IMG/VR virus record: IMGVR_UViG_3300002760_000007
Coordinates: 1 to 20,517 of that record
DNA from: a virus
Direction: 5' to 3' (one strand)
DNA length: 20,517 nucleotides
The notes below the pieces were generated by a model, which was not told where the DNA came from, searched no databases, and saw nothing but the letters and a program-made list of their open reading frames with translations. Below, one piece after another: positions 13,920 to 20,517 of this stretch. The translations under genes and the position numbers were made by a program. Each line of letters starts with the position of its first letter. Position 1 is the first letter of the stretch.

Positions 13920-16313
13920 GTTTCCTACAGCTGAGTTTCCAGTCTTTGCGGCTTTGGCTCCACTCAATTCTCTCATGCGCGGGAGGATTGAGTCAGTAGA
14001 CTCTACAGCTTCCTGTACGGCAACTCCCTCCTTTAGTCGGCGACGGAGACCGATACCACCTTCAAAGTTTACTCCTGTTCCTGTAATAGAAGTTATGGGA
14101 GCCGGACCATCCTCTCTACCATACCCCATGATATTTGCGGCAGCAGTACCAATACCATCACTCTCAGAGCCTACAAAGGTCTGTCCTCCTGCTGGCTTAG
14201 TGACTACAAACCCTTGGTTTTGCGTAGCCATCCCTGTTTGGCAATACTCTATTGCCATATTAAGACGGAATCCAGGTGCATTCTGGTTCTTATTGCGATA
14301 GGCGTTGGCGAGGGTAACTCTAATTTGCTTTTCTGCCTTGGTTCTTTCATCGCTTGGGTTCTCTCCATTTTGGTAGTCAGTAAACAGTTTTTGGAGATTG
14401 CTAAACTTCTCACCTTCTTCGTAACCCATTTTTCCCATAACGGCGCCCATAACAGTTCCCACGGTTCCTTGGGATAGACCTCCAGGCGCAAGAACTTTCA
14501 TCGCATCATTGACAGCGTTTATCTCCTTCATTTTATATGCGTCTGCGTCTGCCTTGTCCTTTTCGGTTAATGCTTGCCCATTCTGTTCGGCTACCCCATA
14601 TAAATAGTTGGCATGTCGGTTACGTGCTCGTTCGCAACTTTCTGTAAACCCCGTAATTACGCCCTCTTCGTTAGTATCCACAGCATCTATACTATTAGCA
14701 ACGCCTCGTTTTCCATACGCAACATCCGTACCGTCATTAGACGTTTTTACGTTAAGACCTGTAGCTTGTTCCCCTGTGTAATGGTCTCGGTTTTTATCCT
14801 CGTCATCACCAAAAATACCAGTTCCACTTTTAACCTGATTCTTTTTGTTGACTACGAGTTTTTTAGCAAGTTTACCGCAGCTTACTTGAACATCTTGGTT
14901 AACAGCGCCGCCATCGTCTTGTTGTCCGGTAGGACCGCGTCCTACTACATCAAACTCACAACCCTCAAACATAGGGTCTGATACAATACCGTCCCAGGAA
15001 TTAAGAAGGCTTCCTACGTACCATGCCAAAGCCTTGGGACCATCTACCTCTCCTTGAGCAGCTTCGATATCATTTAAAATAAGTTCGTTACCGTCACCAT
15101 CTATGTCAGTGAACTGTATTTCATCAGGAATCGTGCCCATGTTACGTTGTTCTGCACCAAACACTAAAAGATTTAAATTAAATTGTTCCGCTGAAAGCAT
15201 CCCTTCAATCTGCTTATCCATCGCCGAGCAGGGCATCTCTCTATTACACGCAATCCAGGACTGAGCTAATTTGGGTCCGTACTCATTCAACACACCATCC
15301 ATGGCGCGGTAAGAGTGCATTCTAGAAGTTTCGTTTCCTCCCCAAAAGATAGCTGGCTTACCTTCGTCATATAGAGGGTTTCCTTTCTTTATGCTTTGTT
15401 CGTGTAGCCATACACCCGCTTCATAGATAGGAGAGTTGTGGTTACCAATTTTAACTCCGTACCTATCTCCTCCTTTTTGGAAAGGTATTCCTGCCTGCAT
15501 CAAATCGCCTCCACAGGCATCCCCGCCCGCATCACTAGGAACTACATAAATCCCTCTATCTTTACCTCGTCCACGCAAACGAAGGCACTCCCTCATAAAT
15601 TTACGGTCACTTTCGGTTAACCCTTTTCCCCCATTACGAACTTCCTGAGAAATCTGGGATACTCTCGTTACAAGGCTATTGACAATAAGGGAGTCTTGGT
15701 ATCTCAGAGCGTCTTCCTCTGCTTCGTCAATTTCCTCTCCAGCTCGTTTTCGTGCAGCTTTTCGGATAGCATTATCTCCGCCTATACCCGCAATCTGTCT
15801 GAACAGGTTTCTCGTGCTACCCTGTACTTTTCCCATAAACCCTGCGTCAGCGAGAACCGTTTCAGCAGCCTCACCAAACGCGTCGGCGGTACCTTGTACC
15901 TGTTCCTCTCTCTGCTTGGCTTGTTGTTTTGCGTCTAAGACTTCCTGTGGGGAACCGGCTGGTGCGTCCCCAGGAGTAAGTTGAGCTCCTTCTTTAAACC
16001 TTCCTAAAAGGGCGGTCCAATCAGGTTCATCAAAGCTAATTATAGGGGTGTCTCCTCCTTCTGGCTTACATCCAGTTCCGATATAGTACACGCTGGTTTT
16101 ACCGGCTTTGGTTTCGTACTTTCCGTATTGGGTGCCGTCCTTACCTTTTAATGTCTCAAGGGCACTCCCTGAGTCAGTAAGTGCTATCTCACTGGGAGGT
16201 TGCGTTAACCCCGCAAACATACAGAGATACTTCCCTATATCATCTTTTGCCTTTGCTTCTAGCAAAGTGTTTCCGCAGTCTAGGTACGCGTCAAGAAATT
16301 CAGATAGTTCCAT
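13842..16313 (-). CDS. Large protein of unknown function in the late block (possible virion protein)
   Basis: I do not recognise this 823-aa protein. It has no visible signal peptide or membrane segment. The N-terminal 130 residues look folded. A basic, helical part follows (about 130-240, E/A/R-rich). Next comes a Gly/Asp/Asn-rich middle with D-I-D-G-D-G-N, possibly calcium-binding-like, and a helical C-terminus. It has about 11 cysteines, many for a phage protein. It follows the tail tube gene, the place of the portal gene gp20 in T4, but shows no portal features. Being expressed with tail genes suggests a structural or injected protein. The start has no Shine-Dalgarno sequence; TTTAAT lies exactly 5 nt upstream. 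The 3' end overlaps the nuclease gene on the plus strand by 78 nt. Confidence 0.75.
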   Translation of the reverse strand: MELSEFLDAYLDCGNTLLEAKAKDDIGKYLCMFAGLTQPPSEIALTDSGSALETLKGKDGTQYGKYETKAGKTSVYYIGTGCKPEGGDTPIISFDEPDWTALLGRFKEGAQLTPGDAPAGSPQEVLDAKQQAKQREEQVQGTADAFGEAAETVLADAGFMGKVQGSTRNLFRQIAGIGGDNAIRKAARKRAGEEIDEAEEDALRYQDSLIVNSLVTRVSQISQEVRNGGKGLTESDRKFMRECLRLRGRGKDRGIYVVPSDAGGDACGGDLMQAGIPFQKGGDRYGVKIGNHNSPIYEAGVWLHEQSIKKGNPLYDEGKPAIFWGGNETSRMHSYRAMDGVLNEYGPKLAQSWIACNREMPCSAMDKQIEGMLSAEQFNLNLLVFGAEQRNMGTIPDEIQFTDIDGDGNELILNDIEAAQGEVDGPKALAWYVGSLLNSWDGIVSDPMFEGCEFDVVGRGPTGQQDDGGAVNQDVQVSCGKLAKKLVVNKKNQVKSGTGIFGDDEDKNRDHYTGEQATGLNVKTSNDGTDVAYGKRGVANSIDAVDTNEEGVITGFTESCERARNRHANYLYGVAEQNGQALTEKDKADADAYKMKEINAVNDAMKVLAPGGLSQGTVGTVMGAVMGKMGYEEGEKFSNLQKLFTDYQNGENPSDERTKAEKQIRVTLANAYRNKNQNAPGFRLNMAIEYCQTGMATQNQGFVVTKPAGGQTFVGSESDGIGTAAANIMGYGREDGPAPITSITGTGVNFEGGIGLRRRLKEGVAVQEAVESTDSILPRMRELSGAKAAKTGNSAVGNSAMKAEDFVRQLQELIKRIDKVKTV

Positions 16314-16325
16314 ATTATATTAAAG
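16314..16325 (-). promoter_or_regulatory. Leaderless-type promoter of the 823-aa protein gene
   Basis: On the minus strand the sequence before the ATG reads CTTTAATATAAT. TTTAAT (16319-16324) ends 5 nt before the start codon, as at the other such starts here. It directly follows the hairpin at 16326-16360, so this gene may be transcribed separately from the tube gene. Confidence 0.5.
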
Positions 16326-16360
16326 TAGGCTTCCCTGATATTATATACCAGGAAAGCCTA
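16326..16360 (-). terminator. Strong hairpin after the tail tube gene, likely terminator
   Basis: Two 12-nt arms, TAGGCTTTCCTG and CAGGGAAGCCTA on the minus strand, surround an 11-nt AT-rich loop. As minus-strand RNA all 12 pairs form (one G-U wobble); as plus-strand RNA there is a C-A mismatch, so the structure favours the minus strand. It lies 20 nt past the tail tube stop. The sequence after it (CTTTAATAT) is only modestly U-rich, so termination may be partial, or the hairpin may protect the upstream message. Confidence 0.6.
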
Positions 16361-16379
16361 AATATTTTTCAATTAAAAC

Positions 16380-17051
16380 TTAGCTTATAGCTATCGGGGA
16401 CATTACGGAATCGATATCAGAGGTTTCAGTGAACTGAACAGCGAAGTCGTAGCGTAGGGTCATCTCGATAGTATGGAACTCGTTAGTTGAGTAGTTAAAC
16501 TCACCTAGCTTCCAGCCTTTAGGGTAACAGCCGTAGAGATTAACGTGAGTAATCGGGTTACGGTGAGCATCTAATTGCCAGATAGTTACAGTTCTCTTGA
16601 AGATAGGAGCTTCAGTAATACCAGCAAGACCTTCAGGGCTTGGGTTTACTTCGCTAGTACCGTTACCTAGACCACCGTAATGAATACCGTAGACTGGGTC
16701 ATACACACTTCTCATCCACGCAAAAAGAGAGTCAGCAATATCACCTTTGATTAAGTTATCAAAAGTAACTGTGATTTCATCAGGAGTTGCTTTGCCTGGG
16801 TAGTAGAACTTTTCGTTTACACGATGAACTTCAATGTCTTCAACAGTGAAGCCCGGTTGAGTAATTTGCTTTGCAGCAAGAGTAAGTCGGTCTTGGGAAT
16901 CCAGACCAGGAACGTTAGAAAGAGCGCCCGCGAATTGCGGAATTTGAATCTCCCAAGCGTATGCACGGAAAGATTCCAGTGCGTGGGAAAGACGGGGGCT
17001 GTCGGCGATTAGCTCGGCAGCTCTGTCTACGTAGTATTTTCCATTAGCCAT
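16380..17051 (-). CDS. gp19: Tail tube protein, T4 gp19-like
   Basis: This is the likely inner-tube subunit of the contractile tail. The 223-aa protein has the gp19 order: an N-terminal segment leading to W-E-I-Q-I-P, a Q-P-G-F-T-V-E-D-I strand, and I-T-V-T-F-D-N. A helical region with F-A-W-M-R-S-V follows, then R-T-V-T-I-W-Q-L-D, L-Y-G-C-Y-P-K-G-W, and a final I-E-M-T-L-R-Y-D strand. T4 gp19 is 163 aa; the extra length is at the N-terminus and in a loop near 120-150. Its position just after the sheath gene is the T4 order (18-19). AGGTAAACAAAC precedes the ATG, giving a weak ribosome site about 9 nt upstream. Confidence 0.9.
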   Translation of the reverse strand: MANGKYYVDRAAELIADSPRLSHALESFRAYAWEIQIPQFAGALSNVPGLDSQDRLTLAAKQITQPGFTVEDIEVHRVNEKFYYPGKATPDEITVTFDNLIKGDIADSLFAWMRSVYDPVYGIHYGGLGNGTSEVNPSPEGLAGITEAPIFKRTVTIWQLDAHRNPITHVNLYGCYPKGWKLGEFNYSTNEFHTIEMTLRYDFAVQFTETSDIDSVMSPIAIS

Positions 17052-17080
17052 GTTGTTTGTTTACCTATTATTATATAGTG
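17052..17080 (-). promoter_or_regulatory. Candidate late promoter before the tail tube gene
   Basis: The 29-nt gap reads, on the minus strand, CTATATAATAATAGG before a short leader. TATAAT (17070-17075) resembles the -10-only late promoters of T4-like phages (TATAAATA). Unlike the leaderless sites, 18 nt separate it from the ATG, leaving room for a leader of about 11 nt and an AGG ribosome site. Confidence 0.42.
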
Positions 17081-19495
17081 TTATACACTAGCTGATTGAT
17101 TTGTGAGGTTAAGCTCGAATACCAAGATTTCAGCGGTCTTAGTAGGCTTAAGAATAACCTTACACCAAAGTTCGTTTCTATCAACGCGAAGGGGAGTATT
17201 AGTAGTTGCATCACAAGTAACAGAGAATTGGGTGATACCTCGTCTCTGCTGTATATCAGCCAATGCTGGGTTGATGACGTTTCTTACTGCTTCCCAAGTG
17301 ATTGGGTCGTTAGGCTCAAAGACAAACCTACGAGCGGCTTGCAGTACAAGTCTTCGTAAGTAAATCATCAAGCGACGAACATTAATTCTGTCCAGAGCAG
17401 TGGCTGCTCTTTGGGCAGTACGTTGACCGTAAATAACAATTCCATCTTGTAGGAACTTAGTTATTGGGTTAACAATGTTACCAGGACCGTAGAGAGCATC
17501 TCTGTCTCCTTGGTTCAGTTGAACCTCAACATCAGTTGGTTTCGTTAAACGACCTCTCCTCAAACCCGCGGGAGCGAACCATGGGTCCGATACCTCGTCA
17601 GTGAAGCACATCTGCCCGATAGCGAAGATAGACGGGTCAAACCACTTATCCACTCCGGTGTAGGTGTCGAAAGACTTTACCCAAGGCCAGTACAAAGCAG
17701 CGTAACTACTGTTAAGAGCAGCACTTCTGCCTGTAGCGGTGCCGTTAGACCAAGCAATAGCTTGCTGGGCGCTTCGGAATCCAACTGGGGGAGATACTAC
17801 CGCAATAAAGTTTTGGGTGGTTTCTGCTAATGTCACAAGTTCGTTCTGTACGTTCTGGTCAGTTACACCAGGGACAGCAGCCATAGTAACCGGAGTTGCC
17901 TCGGAATCTAGCGCGTTAAGACCTTGGCTCGTAGTTTGACCGATTAATGCGGTCCGTACGTTAGAGTTACTTAGATTGCCCCCGTAATCCGAAGCGTCAC
18001 CGTTCTTACCTCCAGAAAGGTTAAATTGAATATTCGGGTTATTAGCTGTACCATCTAAAGAAAGACAGCGGAAAACGTGGGCGCCAGTGGCTATGGCAGC
18101 AGCCTTACCCACACTGTAAGCCGTTGTAATCGTTGTACTGTTAGCAAACTTAGTCGGAGCAACCCAGGTATTAGAGCCTGAAGGCGTGACAGCTGCATCG
18201 TACCGATAGAAGTTTCCTTCAACGTATTGAGAAACCGCGTTAACAACTCCTTGGTTAAGAACATCTTCTGGGAAGATGCTCGTTGCCGAAGTTGTAGAAG
18301 CCGGTTTCCACAAACCCATATCGTAACTTTCTTCTAGACCTCCATCCGAGTAGATGTTGGTTACGAATCGACCTTGGTCGTTAGTATGTACGATGTCAGT
18401 TTGCAAGCCGCGGTACTGTAACCCTCCAGTATAGTTCATGGCGGAGTAATTGTAACCAAGCCCCGGGTATAAGGAGTTTACCTGGTACGCTCCTGCCTGA
18501 GTGCCACCAATATAATCAAGAAGAGCGCCGGAAGGAACATTTCCAGTCCAAGCTTGGTCGTCGAAGCCTAAAGTAGTAGCTTGCGCAGCTTCAAGAACAC
18601 ATGCGCTACCCCCGAAGTAGGTAGTAGGACCAGTCGCCATATTGGGGACGACGAAGAGAGGAGAACTTGAAACCTCGCCTAAAGTGCCGGTGTCGACTAA
18701 CGTGGCTATAGAGGACCAGTTCATATCATTGGTATCGAACGGGGTTCCTGACAGCCAGGTTCCCGTGAAATCAAATTGACCTCGGGCTCCACCGCCAACG
18801 CTGAGAGAAGAGGAGATGAACGTGTTGACCGTTAATCGTGAGGCATTACCAGTAGTAGCTCCTGGCTCTTTTGCTACAAGCATACCACTACCGGCAGCGA
18901 AGCCACTAGGAATAAAACAGAACGGACCAGTAGTTGGGTTGACGGCGTCACCTAAACCAGCTTGTATCGCTTGTTGCCATTGGACAATACCCATATCAGC
19001 AGCAGTTAAAGGTGCTGGCATAATAGACAGGGCGGATGCGTAGGGACGGTCACGATAAGCGTAGAAAGTAGTAGTTGCATCCCCAACAGCCGCTCCGTTC
19101 TTATCCCAAGCGTCAACGTCAAACCTAAAGGCTACGTTGCCGTCAAGGGCAAGAGATGAAAGCGCTGATGCGTTTACAATAATGTTTGGGTGGGTAACCA
19201 AAGGAATGGTGTACCTTGCGTCCTTAGCTTGAGTGGTCGCAGCTCTAACGTAATAAACCTGGTTGGTCTTTTGAAGAATCTCCAGAGCCGCATATATACC
19301 TTGACCACCCTTCACAAGGTCAGGAGTACCAAACTCTCGAATTACTTGCGCAGGGTTAGTAAGCAGGGTTGGAGTATCGATAGGACCGCGAGAAGCGAAG
19401 CCTACCAAACCAACGATAGATGGATTGACGGAAGGAGCGTAATCAGATACGTCCTTTTCAATCGTGTATACACCAGGGGAAACGAAATTAGCCAT
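17081..19495 (-). CDS. gp18: Contractile tail sheath protein, T4 gp18-like
   Basis: This gene encodes the sheath that contracts to drive the tube through the host envelope. The 804-aa protein begins with the sheath signature S-P-G-V-Y-T-I-E-K-D (about 6-15) and V-G-L-V-G-F-A-S-R-G-P. It ends with the conserved C-terminal sheath domain. That domain has D-R-I-N-V-R-R-L, F-V-F-E-P-N-D-P-I-T-W, and a V-D-R-N-E-L-W-C-K-V ... A-E-I-L-V-F-E-L strand pair that links subunits. T4 gp18 is 659 aa; the extra length is in the variable Gly/Ser/Thr-rich middle, which forms outer knobs. AAGG lies 7 nt before the ATG. It is followed directly by the tube gene. Confidence 0.95.
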   Translation of the reverse strand: MANFVSPGVYTIEKDVSDYAPSVNPSIVGLVGFASRGPIDTPTLLTNPAQVIREFGTPDLVKGGQGIYAALEILQKTNQVYYVRAATTQAKDARYTIPLVTHPNIIVNASALSSLALDGNVAFRFDVDAWDKNGAAVGDATTTFYAYRDRPYASALSIMPAPLTAADMGIVQWQQAIQAGLGDAVNPTTGPFCFIPSGFAAGSGMLVAKEPGATTGNASRLTVNTFISSSLSVGGGARGQFDFTGTWLSGTPFDTNDMNWSSIATLVDTGTLGEVSSSPLFVVPNMATGPTTYFGGSACVLEAAQATTLGFDDQAWTGNVPSGALLDYIGGTQAGAYQVNSLYPGLGYNYSAMNYTGGLQYRGLQTDIVHTNDQGRFVTNIYSDGGLEESYDMGLWKPASTTSATSIFPEDVLNQGVVNAVSQYVEGNFYRYDAAVTPSGSNTWVAPTKFANSTTITTAYSVGKAAAIATGAHVFRCLSLDGTANNPNIQFNLSGGKNGDASDYGGNLSNSNVRTALIGQTTSQGLNALDSEATPVTMAAVPGVTDQNVQNELVTLAETTQNFIAVVSPPVGFRSAQQAIAWSNGTATGRSAALNSSYAALYWPWVKSFDTYTGVDKWFDPSIFAIGQMCFTDEVSDPWFAPAGLRRGRLTKPTDVEVQLNQGDRDALYGPGNIVNPITKFLQDGIVIYGQRTAQRAATALDRINVRRLMIYLRRLVLQAARRFVFEPNDPITWEAVRNVINPALADIQQRRGITQFSVTCDATTNTPLRVDRNELWCKVILKPTKTAEILVFELNLTNQSASV

Positions 19496-19503
19496 ATTTT
19501 ACC

Positions 19504-19680
19504 TTAAATTATGTTGAGAAGATGTCTTTTTTGAAGCTCCAGACAAAGGTCTGTAATTGATTTTTCTGGAACAGAAATCTTCTGTCCGGCAGTTAAGCAG
19601 ATATGCTCAAATAAGCGACCAGACTTTAGAACTATTTCTAAATCTTGACCTGCGATATTTATTATTGTACGATTTTTCAT
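19504..19680 (-). CDS. Small 58-aa protein between gp15-like and sheath genes
   Basis: A 58-codon frame starts at the ATG at 19680 and ends with TAA at 19504, filling the otherwise empty gap upstream of the sheath gene. A purine-rich ribosome site (AGAGAAAGAAG) lies just before the ATG. The protein begins M-K-N-R-T-I-I-N-I-A-G-Q-D-L-E-I-V-L and continues with a G-Q-K-I-S-V-P strand and a helix L-C-L-E-L-Q-K-R. This looks like a small mixed beta/helix fold and not random sequence. I do not recognise a family. Its position suggests a minor virion or tail-assembly protein. Confidence 0.68.
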   Translation of the reverse strand: MKNRTIINIAGQDLEIVLKSGRLFEHICLTAGQKISVPEKSITDLCLELQKRHLLNII

Positions 19681-19740
19681 AAACTTCTTTCTCTTTAGTA
19701 TTTAGTTAATTGGAAGGCAAAAAAAGTCGCATTTTGAAAA
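19681..19740 (-). promoter_or_regulatory. Spacer with possible late promoter before the 58-aa gene and sheath
   Basis: This 60-nt gap contains, on the minus strand, AACTAAATACTAAAG about 20 nt upstream of the 58-aa start. CTAAATA resembles the T4 late -10 (TATAAATA). It also carries a T7 run just after the gp15-like stop. Either feature could be chance in AT-rich sequence. Confidence 0.35.
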
Positions 19741-20517
19741 TTAAGTAGATGGTAGGGGAGGAACCACAAGGGTCTCAGAGCCGGAGGTAGCCAAAATAGA
19801 CTCAGAAGGTGTGCCGGTCCCTGAGAAAGCGATGTCGGTTTTTAACTCTACATCATAACGCATCTCTCTAATCGCTCCGTTACTTTGAATCATATACTGT
19901 CTTGTAGGCATCCATGTCTGTACTTCAAAGGTAACGGTTTTTTTAATTATTCGGTCCTCTCTATCAGGAACAGCAAGCGTCGAGTTGTCAGACACCATAG
20001 TAATAAACGCAGGTGCGTTGGTAATAAAGTCGGTCCCTACTCTAAGTTGAGGTCGGAACTTACTCATAACATACTCAACAAGTTGGTTCATGTCTTCCAC
20101 GTACCGAGTCCACAAGTTTAGTTGGTAAGATACCTTAACAGCCTTAGGTGCCATGGCAGCCACACGAGTATACCTCATTCTTTTCTTGTCGTGGATAGTC
20201 CAGAATTCTATATCTGTGTTAGGCTTTCTTCTTTCGAAATCCTCTACCGTATCAGAAATTGCTAACGTCATTTGCGGTAAAGTTAAGTTACGAGTCTTAA
20301 AAAGCATTGCGATAGCTCTTTCGTAATTAGCATATGAGCAGTCAACACTTTGAATTTCGTTATCGCTACCTAGGATTTGGGCGTCAGAAAAAATATTTAA
20401 AAGTTCTCTGGAAGTCTTTCTGTAAAACGCTAAGCTTCTAAAATTTTTATTTTCTCTTTCAAAGATTTGGCGCTTGATATCAAAAACATTGGAGAGACGT
20501 TTACCGTTATAAAACGT
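19741..20517 (-). CDS. gp15: Tail sheath stabiliser/completion protein, T4 gp15-like (partial at 5' end)
   Basis: In T4, gp15 caps the finished tail and joins it to the head. The visible part aligns by eye with T4 gp15: V-S-Y-Q-L-N-L-W-T-R-Y-V-E-D-M-N-Q-L-V-E-Y matches I-Y-E-L-S-I-F-T-R-Y-E-D-D-M-F-Q-I-V-E-Q, and K-K-T-V-T-F-E-V-Q-T-W-M matches W-S-L-T-F-E-V-N-G-W-M. The first ATG in frame is at 20307, but the frame stays open for 70 more codons to the window edge. Those codons read like the gp15 N-terminus (L-A-F-Y-R-K-T-S-R-E-L-L-N-I-F-S-D, then C-S-Y-A-N-Y-E-R-A). The true start therefore lies beyond the window, and at least 258 residues are present here. Confidence 0.85.
   Translation of the reverse strand, partial: TFYNGKRLSNVFDIKRQIFERENKNFRSLAFYRKTSRELLNIFSDAQILGSDNEIQSVDCSYANYERAIAMLFKTRNLTLPQMTLAISDTVEDFERRKPNTDIEFWTIHDKKRMRYTRVAAMAPKAVKVSYQLNLWTRYVEDMNQLVEYVMSKFRPQLRVGTDFITNAPAFITMVSDNSTLAVPDREDRIIKKTVTFEVQTWMPTRQYMIQSNGAIREMRYDVELKTDIAFSGTGTPSESILATSGSETLVVPPLPST

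Noticed and set aside
16326-16370. Hairpin followed by a T-rich run as a plus-strand terminator
   Set aside because: No plus-strand gene reads toward it within 2.4 kb, and the plus-strand RNA has a C-A mismatch that the minus-strand RNA does not.
1-20517. tRNA genes, CRISPR arrays, insertion sequences, attachment sites
   Set aside because: Genes are packed almost end to end; I saw no cloverleaf, regular spaced repeats, transposase or integrase motifs.

Overview
The window is a piece of a tailed bacteriophage genome with a contractile tail (T4-like myovirus relationships), probably marine. The evidence is a replication and recombination block (gp32-, gp41-, gp46- and gp47-like proteins, dUTPase) next to T4-type tail genes (gp15-, gp18- and gp19-like) and a gp55-like late sigma factor. 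Departures from T4 are a family A DNA polymerase instead of gp43, a vitamin B12-dependent class II ribonucleotide reductase instead of NrdAB, a GroES-like co-chaperonin next to the reductase, and a GSII-type glutamine synthetase. The host cannot be read from the sequence; an aquatic proteobacterium is a guess.

Layout. Positions 12354 down to 1 are one compact minus-strand run. In transcription order it holds UDG-like/exonuclease half of PolA, glutamine synthetase, a 62-aa protein, polymerase half of PolA, Mre11/gp47, Rad50/gp46, GroES-like, NrdJ, (internal promoter), zinc-ribbon protein, dUTPase, DnaB-like helicase, HExxH protein, a UvsY-like helical protein, gp32-like SSB and the first codons of a further gene. 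Many junctions are TAATG or ATGA overlaps. Positions 12355-13919 are a switch region with two divergent gene pairs: gp55-like sigma (+), thioredoxin-like and acidic proteins (-), and a PD-(D/E)XK nuclease (+). From 13842 to the right edge, all on the minus strand, is the late block: gp15-like tail completion protein (cut by the edge), a 58-aa ORF, tail sheath, tail tube and an 823-aa protein of unknown function.

Three things stand out. (1) PolA is broken inside its 3'-5' exonuclease domain: motifs Exo I and II end one gene, Exo III begins another, and a glutamine synthetase plus a 62-aa ORF lie between them. (2) Six gene starts have a TATAAT-like hexamer exactly 5 nt before the ATG, with no good -35 box, which predicts leaderless mRNAs. 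Four of these form two overlapping, back-to-back bidirectional promoters. (3) A gp55-like late sigma factor is driven by one of those bidirectional promoters, opposite the replication operon.

There is no stretch above 300 bases without a gene. I saw no tRNA, rRNA, CRISPR array or insertion sequence. Family assignments come from reading motifs by eye; no database search was run.
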